From: HGM13634 sp045537285
GTDB lineage: Bacteria; Bacillota; Clostridia; TANB77; CAG-508
Direction: 5' to 3'
NCBI GenBank assembly: GCA_045537285.1
Contig: JAZSPC010000040.1
Coordinates: 1 to 29,108, forward strand
Length of the DNA stretch: 29,108 nucleotides
In this document: one piece after another, positions 23,726 to 29,108 of the stretch
Position numbering within the stretch: the first letter of the stretch is position 1
How the letters are laid out: every line of letters begins with the position of its first letter
Translations under genes and position numbers: made by a program
Notes under the pieces: generated by a model
The model's database searches: none
Told to the model about the DNA's origin: nothing
The model's input: only the letters and a program-made list of their open reading frames with translations

Positions 23726-23965
23726 ATGGATGGCGACTATAAATATGCTAATTTTGAAAAAGATTTAAATAATGGATATCAAATATATTTAACATATGTT
23801 AATAACAGATATTTAATATATAAAACGGCAACAGATTGTTATACACAAGAACTTTTAGAATATGATGAAAAAAATCCACAACCAAGAGTTTCTATGATAA
23901 CTAAAAAAAGGCTAAAAGAGATTTTTAGATATGCGACAGATGTAGAATATAAAATAATGTATTAA
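23726..23965 (+). CDS. Small protein of unknown function downstream of ligA
   Basis: 79-aa, Tyr-rich, hydrophilic protein (starts MDGDYKYANFEKDLNNGYQI, ends VEYKIMY) with no signal peptide, membrane span or metal motif. ATG 23726 follows AGGAGAAA by a normal distance, 11 nt after ligA, so it is almost certainly translated from the ligA message. The beta-strand-like N-terminal half (YQIYLTYVNNRYLIYKTATD) followed by a helical basic segment (KKRLKEIF) suggests a small alpha/beta fold. I do not recognise the family. Codon use matches the neighbours, which argues for a long-resident gene. Confidence 0.75.
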   Translation: MDGDYKYANFEKDLNNGYQIYLTYVNNRYLIYKTATDCYTQELLEYDEKNPQPRVSMITKKRLKEIFRYATDVEYKIMY

Positions 23966-23971
23966 ATTATA

Positions 23972-24030
23972 AAAATGTCAATAAAAGCCTAGAAATAGCT
24001 TTAAATATTGAATTTAAGTATTGACATTTT
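23972..24030 (+). terminator. Branched hairpin ending the pgsA-ligA unit
   Basis: AAAATGTCAATA (23972-23983) pairs perfectly over 12 bp with TATTGACATTTT (24019-24030), followed by ATTATTT. Inside, AAAGC/GCTTT (23984-23988 / 23998-24002) and AAAT/ATTT (24003-24006 / 24012-24015) can form two minor stems. The 3' arm contains the TTGACA -35 of the sigH promoter. Confidence 0.6.
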
Positions 24031-24049
24031 ATTATTTAGAAAATATAAT
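24021..24049 (+). promoter_or_regulatory. Perfect-consensus SigA promoter of sigH
   Basis: TTGACA (24021-24026), 17-nt spacer, TATAAT (24044-24049). The start codon is 38 nt downstream behind TGGAGGA. The -35 lies inside the 3' arm of the preceding hairpin. Confidence 0.88.
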
Positions 24050-24087
24050 ATCTCGTAAGTAATTATAGCAAAATATGGAGGACTCAA

Positions 24088-24756
24088 ATGGCAGTTAATG
24101 CAAATGCTTTTTATTCATTAAATGAAAATACACATAATTATAGTTCTATGACAGATGAAGAAGTTATTTCATTAGTTAAGAATGGTGATAAATATGCTAT
24201 TGACTTTATAATTGACAAATATAAAGGTTTAGTTAATATGAAAGTCAGTAAGTATTTTATTATTGGTGCCGAAAAAGAAGATATAATACAAGAAGGAATG
24301 ATAGGATTATTTAAAGCAATACAAAGCTATAATTCAGATAAACAAAATTCATTTAAAACATTTGCAAACATGTGTATAGAAAGACAATTAATAACAGCCA
24401 TAAAAACATCTAACAGACAGAAACATATGCCACTTAATGGTTATGTATCATTAAATACAGCAGCTTATGATGAAGATGAAGATACAAGCGTACTAGAAGT
24501 TTTAGATTCTCATCAAACAGAAGATCCATTAGATACTATTACTAAAAAAGAATATTATAAGCGAGTAGAAACTGCAATAGATGAAAATTTAAGCGACTTT
24601 GAAAAACAAGTTTTAGCAAGATTTATAAAAGGTGAAAGTTATGTAACAATAGCAGAAAAATTAGAAACACCTGTTAAATCAATAGATAATGCAATTCAAA
24701 GAATAAGAAAAAAAGCAATTAAAAATATTGTAGACAATGAAGAAAATATAGAATAA
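24088..24756 (+). CDS. sigH: RNA polymerase sigma factor SigH (sporulation/stationary phase)
   Basis: Sigma-70 family factor of the SigH/Spo0H type, driving transition-state and early sporulation genes. Region 2 shows SLVKNGDKYAIDFIIDKYKG, then YFIIGAEKEDIIQEGMIGLF with KAI, the core-binding and -10-recognition block. AIKTSNRQKHMPLNGYVSLN is a strong SigH hallmark. Region 4 is a helix-turn-helix (SDFEKQVLARFIKGESYVTIAEKL, then SIDNAIQRIRKKA). The length of 222 aa is typical. It starts at ATG 24088 behind TGGAGGA. It is transcribed from a consensus promoter and followed by tRNA-Thr. The usual downstream secE-nusG block is not present. Confidence 0.93.
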   Translation: MAVNANAFYSLNENTHNYSSMTDEEVISLVKNGDKYAIDFIIDKYKGLVNMKVSKYFIIGAEKEDIIQEGMIGLFKAIQSYNSDKQNSFKTFANMCIERQLITAIKTSNRQKHMPLNGYVSLNTAAYDEDEDTSVLEVLDSHQTEDPLDTITKKEYYKRVETAIDENLSDFEKQVLARFIKGESYVTIAEKLETPVKSIDNAIQRIRKKAIKNIVDNEENIE

Positions 24757-24761
24757 AAATA

Positions 24762-24780
24762 GGGCGATTCATAATCGCCC
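24762..24780 (+). terminator. GC-rich hairpin between sigH and tRNA-Thr
   Basis: GGGCGATT-CAT-AATCGCCC forms a perfect 8-bp stem. No T-run follows on the plus strand; a T-rich tail follows it on the minus strand. It may act as a weak terminator or as an RNA processing or stability signal before the tRNA. Confidence 0.45.
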
Positions 24781-24788
24781 ATAAATAT

Positions 24789-24864
24789 GCTATTATAGCT
24801 CAGTAGGTAGAGTGCAGCCTTGGTAAGGCTGAGGTCACGGGTTCGATTCCCGTTAATAGCTCCA
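24789..24864 (+). tRNA. tRNA-Thr (anticodon GGT)
   Basis: A 76-nt cloverleaf including encoded CCA. The acceptor stem is GCTATTA/TAATAGC (7 perfect bp), the D stem GCTC/GAGT, the anticodon stem CAGCC/GGCTG with loop TTGGTAA (anticodon GGT, decoding ACC and ACT), and the T stem ACGGG/CCCGT with loop TTCGATT. The discriminator base is T73. It lies 8 nt after a hairpin and is closed by its own terminator. Confidence 0.96.
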
Positions 24865-24868
24865 CATT

Positions 24869-24890
24869 AGAGCCATTAGGCTCTTTTTTT
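24869..24890 (+). terminator. Intrinsic terminator after tRNA-Thr
   Basis: AGAGCC, loop ATTA, GGCTCT (6-bp stem) followed immediately by a run of T residues. Confidence 0.88.
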
Positions 24891-24913
24891 GACCATAATT
24901 TTTTCTGTACACA

Positions 24914-24942
24914 TTGATATTACTGATTATTAATGATATAAT
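24914..24942 (+). promoter_or_regulatory. Extended -10 promoter of the first 119-aa unknown gene
   Basis: TTGATA (24914-24919), 17-nt spacer, TATAAT (24937-24942) preceded by TGA. It is part of a promoter-leader block that recurs at 26091-26198. Confidence 0.75.
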
Positions 24943-25018
24943 AATTACATATTTTTTTGTATCCTTTTTTCGGATATGCAATACATCAAAGTAAAATTAA
25001 TATTTTAAGGAGGAAAAA
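24934..25018 (+). repeat. Promoter-leader block, copy 1 (copy 2 at 26111-26198)
   Basis: This 85-nt stretch from the -10 to the start codon aligns nearly end to end with 26111-26198. Shared blocks are TGATATAATA-TTACATA, a TCCT-TTTTC core, and TAAAATTAATATTTT-AGGAGGA just before the ATG. In copy 1 GTATCC/GGATAT (24959-24964 / 24972-24977) can form a small hairpin. The downstream proteins are unrelated. Confidence 0.6.
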
Positions 25019-25378
25019 ATGTTAAATGACAAAAATGTTGTATTCTCGGAGCACAGAGGATTCTATCAGCCAATTTATGAATCACCAGAAGCAATTGAAA
25101 AGCAAAAAGAAATGCTTGATATCAAACCGAGAAAAACTTTTCGGGAAGTGCGTAGGGAAGTTATTAAAACTTTGATTGAACAGTCACCTAATGTAGAGGA
25201 GGCTGACAAGGTAATCAATGAGAACTACAACTTCAAAAGCATCGGCGAAAAAATAGCATTCCTCAAAGGAATGTTTGATGTCGAACTCATCAGCAAACAT
25301 GATGCTGATGGAATTTCAAAAGAGAAATCTGCTGAAATGACATATTTTGCTATGCTTAATACTATCATTAGCATTTAA
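25019..25378 (+). CDS. Unknown 119-aa protein, accessory
   Basis: 119-aa hydrophilic, largely helical protein (begins MLNDKNVVFSEHRGFYQPIY) with no membrane segment or catalytic motif I recognise. Helical stretches include KTFREVRREVIKTLIEQ, EEADKVINENYNFKSIGEKI and SAEMTYFAMLNTIISI. Translation is well supported by AAGGAGGA before ATG 25019, and a terminator-like hairpin follows. Codon use is visibly less AT-biased than in the neighbours (CTC, ATC, AGC, GGC appear), which suggests acquisition or a different history. It lies right after tRNA-Thr, but no attachment-site repeat of the tRNA end was found by eye. Function unknown. Confidence 0.75.
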   Translation: MLNDKNVVFSEHRGFYQPIYESPEAIEKQKEMLDIKPRKTFREVRREVIKTLIEQSPNVEEADKVINENYNFKSIGEKIAFLKGMFDVELISKHDADGISKEKSAEMTYFAMLNTIISI

Positions 25379-25382
25379 AGGG

Positions 25383-25419
25383 AATAGAAGGTATATGCAA
25401 ATTGTGTATACCTTCTATT
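25383..25419 (+). terminator. Terminator-like hairpin after the first 119-aa gene
   Basis: AATAGAAGGTATA (25383-25395) pairs perfectly over 13 bp with TATACCTTCTATT (25407-25419), with an 11-nt loop. The tail is only moderately T-rich. Confidence 0.65.
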
Positions 25420-25442
25420 ATATTAATAAAGAATTTATCATA

Positions 25443-25471
25443 TTGCGAAATATGTCGATTTATGGTATAAA
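25443..25471 (+). promoter_or_regulatory. Promoter of the CrtO-like gene
   Basis: TTGCGA (25443-25448), 17-nt spacer, TATAAA (25466-25471) with TGG extension. The ATG is 32 nt further on behind TTAGGAGGA. Confidence 0.55.
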
Positions 25472-25503
25472 TAAAATATAGAATCTTTATTTAGGAGGAC
25501 AAA

Positions 25504-26094
25504 ATGGCTAGAACAAAGATAAGTGGACCAGCATTATTTATGTATTGTGTAATTGGAACATGTTTAATAACATCAATTATTTGTTTTTCGATGTATTATA
25601 GAGGTATTAGTACAAATTATTTAGTATTATTAATAGGTATAGTAACTTTTACAATAATGTATCATTTTTGGGTAAGAATTATTATGGGAAATGTTTCTAA
25701 ATTATTTAAGAAACATATAAATTATAAACAAGGATTTTTTAAAGAAAGAAAATTTGAAAAAGGCTTATATAACTTCTTACGCGTAAAAGATTGGAAAGGG
25801 AAAGCCTTAACATATAATCCGGAATCTTTTTCGTTAAAAGAACATTCATTAGAAGAAATAGCAAATACTATGACAAAATCAGAAGTAGACCATTGGATAA
25901 ATGAAATAATTTCATTAACAAGTATATTATTTTCATTTATATGGCCAGAACTATTTTTGGCATTCTTAATATCTGCAATAGTAGCTATGATATTTGATAG
26001 CCAATTTATTATTATACAAAGGTATAACAGACCAAGAGTTATAAATTTATTAGAAAGAGAAAACAGGAAAGTGTATGTTAGAAACAATGCTTGA
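25504..26094 (+). CDS. Membrane protein resembling CrtO-family (glycosyl-diaponeurosporenoate) acyltransferases
   Basis: 196-aa protein with two hydrophobic segments near the N-terminus (about residues 9-30 and 37-58) and two near residues 134-168. Between them is a cytoplasmic-type block, FFKERKFEKGLYNFLRVKDW, then KGKALTYNP...F and a SEVDHWINE segment. The C-terminal FIIIQRYNRPRVINLLER is a striking motif that I associate with the CrtO-like acyltransferase family of Firmicutes. No other carotenoid genes are in the window, so the acceptor is probably something else. Codon use is host-like, unlike the two 119-aa genes around it. It ends in TGA at 26092-26094, which overlaps the -35 of the next promoter. 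Family placement is from memory of motifs and moderately sure; the function is inferred. Confidence 0.6.
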   Translation: MARTKISGPALFMYCVIGTCLITSIICFSMYYRGISTNYLVLLIGIVTFTIMYHFWVRIIMGNVSKLFKKHINYKQGFFKERKFEKGLYNFLRVKDWKGKALTYNPESFSLKEHSLEEIANTMTKSEVDHWINEIISLTSILFSFIWPELFLAFLISAIVAMIFDSQFIIIQRYNRPRVINLLERENRKVYVRNNA

Positions 26095-26119
26095 AATTAT
26101 AGGAAAATAATGATATAAT
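26091..26119 (+). promoter_or_regulatory. Extended -10 promoter of the second 119-aa gene
   Basis: TTGAAA (26091-26096), 17-nt spacer, TATAAT (26114-26119) preceded by TGA. The -35 overlaps the stop codon of the CrtO-like gene. Confidence 0.7.
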
Positions 26120-26198
26120 ATTTACATAAAATCTTATAATCCTGTTTTCAGAATATAATAGCATTATAAATAAAATTAATATTTTCAGGAGGAATTTT
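26111..26198 (+). repeat. Promoter-leader block, copy 2 (copy 1 at 24934-25018)
   Basis: This 88-nt block aligns with 24934-25018 from the -10 to the start codon. The most conserved parts are TGATATAATA-TTACATA and TAAAATTAATATTTT-AGGAGGA. It is followed by a protein unrelated to the one after copy 1. Confidence 0.6.
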
Positions 26199-26558
26199 AT
26201 GCAAATTGAAAAAAGAGCTTACTGCCGTTACAATTTAGTTCGGTTTGTTCCCGAGCATAAATTGATTGACGAAGAGGATGGAATTTTCTGGACACTTTCA
26301 GTTGTTGATGAAAAAAAGGTAGAATTAATGATTTTCCTTGGAAAAGATGATTCTAATACTATGTATGAAGTTCGTATTTATAAAAGTAGAACTTTGGATA
26401 GATATATTCCTCATGCATTAGATGAAGTGTTTAAATATGAAGAAGGTAGCAAATATACAACATTCTTTTTTGATGACTTTAATAAAGCTAAAAACTTTAT
26501 AGCAACTTTAAATGATTATCACAAAGAATATATGTTAAGACCCATTCTGAAAAAGTAA
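26199..26558 (+). CDS. Unknown 119-aa protein with shared leader
   Basis: 119-aa protein (begins MQIEKRAYCRYNLVRFVPEH) with no membrane segment. The sequence alternates beta-type strands (IFWTLSVVDEKKVELMIFLG, MYEVRIYKSR) with a C-terminal helix (FNKAKNFIATLNDYHKEYML), suggesting a small alpha/beta fold. ATG 26199 follows CAGGAGGA. It has the same length as the protein at 25019-25378 but no visible sequence similarity to it; what they share is the promoter and leader. It ends in a strong terminator and converges with the minus-strand gene. I do not recognise the family. Confidence 0.75.
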   Translation: MQIEKRAYCRYNLVRFVPEHKLIDEEDGIFWTLSVVDEKKVELMIFLGKDDSNTMYEVRIYKSRTLDRYIPHALDEVFKYEEGSKYTTFFFDDFNKAKNFIATLNDYHKEYMLRPILKK

Positions 26559-26573
26559 GTTGTTTTCAAAACC

Positions 26574-26615
26574 AAAATAATCAGTTGTACATTTTATACA
26601 ATTGATTATTTTTAA
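26574..26615 (+). terminator. Intrinsic terminator of the second 119-aa gene
   Basis: AAAATAATCAGTTGTA (26574-26589) pairs with TACAATTGATTATTTT (26597-26612) over 16 bp with one G-T pair and a 7-nt loop, running into a T-run. Confidence 0.82.
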
Positions 26616-26645
26616 TTTTCAGCTATTTGATATATAAATAAGAAA

Positions 26646-26673
26646 CACCGTGCCATCAAATGATGACACGGTG
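26646..26673. terminator. Bidirectional terminator between convergent genes
   Basis: CACCGTGCCATCA and TGATGACACGGTG (13 positions, one mismatch on the plus strand that is G-T on the minus strand), followed by GATTTTTT on the plus strand and TTTCTTATTT on the minus strand. It serves mainly the minus-strand gene, whose stop is 9 nt away. Confidence 0.8.
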
Positions 26674-26681
26674 AAGATTTT

Positions 26682-26990
26682 TTACCAATAAATTTCAAAA
26701 TATGGACCTATACTCGAGGGTGAAGGATTAACTTCTACTCTATATCCCTTACTACGAAGTTCTCTTACAAGTTCATCGGAAATATAACAATCGAAGAATC
26801 CTGCTTTTCGATTACCTTTTGATGATTCCAATTTTATTTTTTCAAGAATCTCATTAGGGGTAATGGTTTTCCATTTCTGTTTAGTTGTCTCCAAAGTATC
26901 CTTTGCACCTGGAAAAATGCTTTCTGAATTTATGGAAACATTCTCATTTTCAGTTATTGATCTTCTTTTCTTTTTAAATAGTTTGAACAT
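26682..26990 (-). CDS. Unknown 102-aa protein, the only minus-strand gene
   Basis: 102-aa protein with a very basic N-terminus (MFKLFKKKRRSITENE), a helical middle (NEILEKIKLESSKGNRK) and a C-terminal alpha-beta unit (DELVRELRSKGYRVEVNPSP ... ending YFEIYW). The helix, Gly-Tyr, strand, short turn and terminal aromatic ending is seen in small phage-type or mobile-element proteins, but I do not recognise a named family. ATG complement at 26988-26990 is preceded by AAGGAGGA (26998-27005) at 7 nt. It has its own promoter, a leader hairpin that repeats the ribosome-binding-site sequence, and a bidirectional terminator. It is divergent from ychF. Base composition is richer in G+C than the ychF side. 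Confidence 0.78.
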   Translation of the reverse strand: MFKLFKKKRRSITENENVSINSESIFPGAKDTLETTKQKWKTITPNEILEKIKLESSKGNRKAGFFDCYISDELVRELRSKGYRVEVNPSPSSIGPYFEIYW

Positions 26991-27014
26991 AATGATGTCC
27001 TCCTTATATTTATT

Positions 27015-27032
27015 CGGAGGTTTGCACCTCCG
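27015..27032 (-). promoter_or_regulatory. Leader hairpin with GCAA tetraloop and anti-ribosome-binding-site arm
   Basis: On the minus strand CGGAGGT-GCAA-ACCTCCG forms a perfect 7-bp stem with a GNRA-type loop, 9 nt upstream of the AAGGAGGA ribosome binding site. The ACCTCCG arm could pair either with its own 5' arm or with the GGAGG of the true site. Confidence 0.6.
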
Positions 27033-27074
27033 TTGATAGTATTACGAAAGTGCAACAAAAATGTTACTCAAAAT

Positions 27075-27103
27075 AATATACTATAATTTACATAAAAAGT
27101 CAA
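27075..27103 (-). promoter_or_regulatory. SigA-type promoter of the minus-strand gene
   Basis: On the minus strand TTGACT (complement of 27098-27103), a 17-nt spacer, then TATATT (complement of 27075-27080). It gives a leader of about 80 nt containing the hairpin. Confidence 0.72.
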
Positions 27104-27135
27104 GACGTTTTTATAAATTCCTAAATAAAAACCTA

Positions 27136-27164
27136 TTTACAATATTTGCTACTTGTGATATATT
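27136..27164 (+). promoter_or_regulatory. Promoter of ychF
   Basis: TTTACA (27136-27141), 17-nt spacer, TATATT (27159-27164) with TGA extension. The ATG is 31 nt downstream behind GAAGGAGA. Confidence 0.65.
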
Positions 27165-27195
27165 ATTTAAAGATTAAATAGAAGGAGAATAGACA

Positions 27196-28287
27196 ATGAA
27201 AATAGGTATTGTAGGGCTTCCTAATGTTGGAAAAAGTACAATGTTTAATGCAATAACAAATGCGGGTGCAGAATGTGCCAATTATCCATTTTGTACAATA
27301 GAGCCAAATGTAGGAGTAGTTCCAGTTCCAGATGAAAGATTAGATGAACTAACAAAGATGTATAATCCAGAAAAAACAACACATGCAATAATAGAATTTG
27401 TAGATATTGCGGGATTAGTAAAAGGTGCAAGTAAAGGTGAAGGATTAGGAAATAAATTCTTATCACATATTAGAGAAGTAGATAGTATAGTAGAAGTAGT
27501 AAGATGTTTTGAAAATCCAAATGTTGTTCATGTTGATGGCAATATAAATCCAACAAGAGATATAGAAACGATAAATCTAGAATTAATATTTGCAGATATT
27601 GAAACAATAGATAAAAGATTAGAAAGAGCATATAAACAATTAAAAGCAGATAAAAAAGCACAAATAGAAATAGATGTATTAAATAAAATTAAAGCCACAT
27701 TAGAAAGTGGTATGTCTGCAAGAACAGTAAGTTTAACAGACGAAGAAAAAGAATTAATAAAAGATGTATATCTTTTAACTGCAAAGCCAATACTTTATAT
27801 AGCTAATGTTTCAGAAGAACAATTAGGAAATAGCGATAATGATGAAAACGTAAACAAAGTAAGAGAATATGCTAAAAAAGAAAATGCAATGGTTATTCCT
27901 TTATGTGTTAAAATAGAAGAAGAATTATCTTCACTAGATGGTGAAGATAAAAAAGAAATGTTAGAAGCATTAGGACTAGATGAATCGGGACTAGATAAAG
28001 TTGTAAAAGCAAGTTATGATTTATTAGGTTTAATGTCATTCTTAACAGCAGGTGAACCAGAAGTAAGAGCATGGACAATAAAAAAAGGTACAAAAGCACC
28101 AGAAGCTGCTGGAAAAATACATTCAGATATTCAAAGAGGATTTATAAAAGCAGAAGTTGTAAGTTATGACGATTTAATTAGAGAAGGCTCAATGAATACA
28201 GTAAGAGAAAAAGGACTTCTAAGGATGGAAGGTAAAGAATATATTATGCAAGACGGAGATATAGTTCTATTTAGATTTAATGTTTAA
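27196..28287 (+). CDS. ychF: Obg-family ATPase/GTPase YchF
   Basis: Universally conserved P-loop NTPase of the Obg-HflX group that favours ATP and associates with ribosomes. The P-loop is GIVGLPNVGKST (residues 3-14). NYPFCTIEPNVGVV holds the switch I region, and FVDIAGLVKGASKGEGLGNK is the DxxG region typical of YchF. ANVSEEQLG stands in the NxxE specificity position of YchF rather than NKxD. The C-terminal TGS domain (LMSFLTAGEPEVRAWTIKKG, ending in IMQDGDIVLFRFNV) is complete. The length of 363 aa matches the family. It has its own promoter, and the M18 aminopeptidase gene follows after 29 nt. Confidence 0.97.
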   Translation: MKIGIVGLPNVGKSTMFNAITNAGAECANYPFCTIEPNVGVVPVPDERLDELTKMYNPEKTTHAIIEFVDIAGLVKGASKGEGLGNKFLSHIREVDSIVEVVRCFENPNVVHVDGNINPTRDIETINLELIFADIETIDKRLERAYKQLKADKKAQIEIDVLNKIKATLESGMSARTVSLTDEEKELIKDVYLLTAKPILYIANVSEEQLGNSDNDENVNKVREYAKKENAMVIPLCVKIEEELSSLDGEDKKEMLEALGLDESGLDKVVKASYDLLGLMSFLTAGEPEVRAWTIKKGTKAPEAAGKIHSDIQRGFIKAEVVSYDDLIREGSMNTVREKGLLRMEGKEYIMQDGDIVLFRFNV

Positions 28288-28316
28288 TATATATAATTTT
28301 TAAGGAGGATAAAGCA

Positions 28317-29108
28317 ATGAGCAAAGAAACAGAAGGTAAAAAATTAAAAGAAATGTTATTTAACAAAAAAGAGAATGGATGGTTAGAAGTAGATGCAGAC
28401 TTAGAAAAAGCAATTATGAAATTTTCTGATGAATATATCTATTTCTTAAATAAAGGAAAAACAGAAAGAGAATGTGTAACATTTACTAAAAAAATGTTTG
28501 ATGAAAATGATTTTAAAGATATTTCACAATATGAAACATTAAAACCAGGAGATAAAGTATATTATATAAATAGAGATAAAAGCATATATGCAGCAGTTAT
28601 TGGAAAAGAAAAAGTAGAGAATGGTTTAAATGTAATTGGTGCACATGTTGATTCACCAAGATTAGATTTAAAACCAAATCCTTTATACGAAGAAGGCGAA
28701 TTTGCATATTTTAAAACACACTATTATGGTGGAATTAAAAAATATCAATGGTTAACTATACCTCTTGCTATGTATGGGAAAATATATAATTCTAAGAGTG
28801 AAGAAGTAGATATTGTTCTTGGAGAAGATAGTGATGATTTTACTTTTGTAATAACAGATCTACTCCCACACCTAGGCCGTGAAGAGCAAGAAAAGAAGGC
28901 TTCTGAATTTATTGATCCAGAGAACTTAAATGTAGTTGTGGGGTCTATACCGGATAGTGATGAAAAAGAAGCTAAAATTAAAACAAAGATATTAAAGGAA
29001 TTGAATAAAAAATATGGAATAAATGAAATAGATTTTGCAAGAAGCGATATTAGATTTGTTCCAAGTTTCAATGCTAAATATGTCGGTCTAGATAAAGGGC
29101 TTATTACA
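28317..29108 (+). CDS. M18-family aminopeptidase, 3'-truncated by window edge
   Basis: The frame opens at ATG 28317 behind TAAGGAGGA and stays open for 264 codons to the end of the window. The protein fits the zinc aminopeptidases of family M18 (aspartyl aminopeptidase and aminopeptidase I types). GAHVDSPRLDLKPNPLYEEG carries the first zinc His (about residue 110). HYYGGIKKYQWLTIPLAMYG and ITDLLPHLGREEQEKKASEF are further family blocks. The remaining metal ligands and catalytic Glu lie beyond the window (full length is usually 430-470 aa). It removes N-terminal residues from peptides in the cytoplasm. It is probably cotranscribed with ychF. Confidence 0.88.
   Translation, partial: MSKETEGKKLKEMLFNKKENGWLEVDADLEKAIMKFSDEYIYFLNKGKTERECVTFTKKMFDENDFKDISQYETLKPGDKVYYINRDKSIYAAVIGKEKVENGLNVIGAHVDSPRLDLKPNPLYEEGEFAYFKTHYYGGIKKYQWLTIPLAMYGKIYNSKSEEVDIVLGEDSDDFTFVITDLLPHLGREEQEKKASEFIDPENLNVVVGSIPDSDEKEAKIKTKILKELNKKYGINEIDFARSDIRFVPSFNAKYVGLDKGLIT

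Noticed and set aside
24891..27000. Toxin-antitoxin pair or prophage remnant
   Set aside because: The small genes are not overlapping pairs, each has its own promoter, and there is no integrase, repressor or structural phage gene.
1..29108. CRISPR array, rRNA genes or insertion sequences
   Set aside because: No regularly spaced repeats, no rRNA signature sequences and no transposase ORFs were seen on either strand.

Overview
The window is AT-rich, roughly 30% G+C by eye. It reads as a chromosomal segment of a spore-forming, low-G+C Gram-positive bacterium of the class Clostridia. The evidence is a PolC-type DNA polymerase III, SpoIIP, a SigH-type sigma factor, a bifunctional Rel and an encoded CCA on the tRNA, together with heavy use of AGA, ATA and TTA codons and strong GGAGG ribosome binding sites. 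The code is standard: TGG is Trp and TGA is used as a stop. All genes but one (26682-26990, minus) point the same way.

Layout. (1) 1-3730: the 3' end of polA, a membrane-anchored lytic transglycosylase, then a separately promoted GT-C (family 39-like) membrane glycosyltransferase. (2) 3753-12113: an operon pyrH-frr-uppS-cdsA-rseP-polC plus a DUF1294 membrane protein. It covers UMP phosphorylation, ribosome recycling, undecaprenyl and phospholipid precursors, site-2 proteolysis and replication. dxr and ispG, which often sit in this cluster, are absent, and RseP is short and lacks a PDZ domain. (3) 12114-13268: an accessory pocket with a consensus promoter, a possible 43-aa ORF, a frameshifted pilin-like gene and a second broken copy of its C-terminal domain, closed by a 40-nt perfect palindrome. 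(4) 13285-20376: recJ, rel, an MBL-fold hydrolase and hisS, close-packed, then spoIIP. (5) 20431-20927: a lone coiled-coil gene with a consensus SigA promoter. (6) 20965-24864: pgsA, ligA and a 79-aa unknown, then sigH and tRNA-Thr(GGU). (7) 24900-27103: an accessory island of four small or unknown genes, three of which look less AT-rich than the core. Two unrelated 119-aa ORFs share a near-duplicate promoter plus 5' leader, one gene resembles CrtO-family acyltransferases, and one minus-strand gene has a hairpin leader that could mask its ribosome binding site. (8) 27136-29108: ychF and the 5' part of an M18 aminopeptidase, cut by the window end.

Most core genes serve replication and repair (polA, polC, recJ, ligA), translation (frr, hisS, tRNA-Thr), envelope lipid synthesis (uppS, cdsA, pgsA) and the stress and sporulation programme (rel, sigH, spoIIP). 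The least explained DNA is the pilin-cassette pocket and the 24.9-27.1 kb island. Intergenic regions are compact, and in several places the 3' arm of a terminator-like hairpin carries or abuts the -35 of the next gene.
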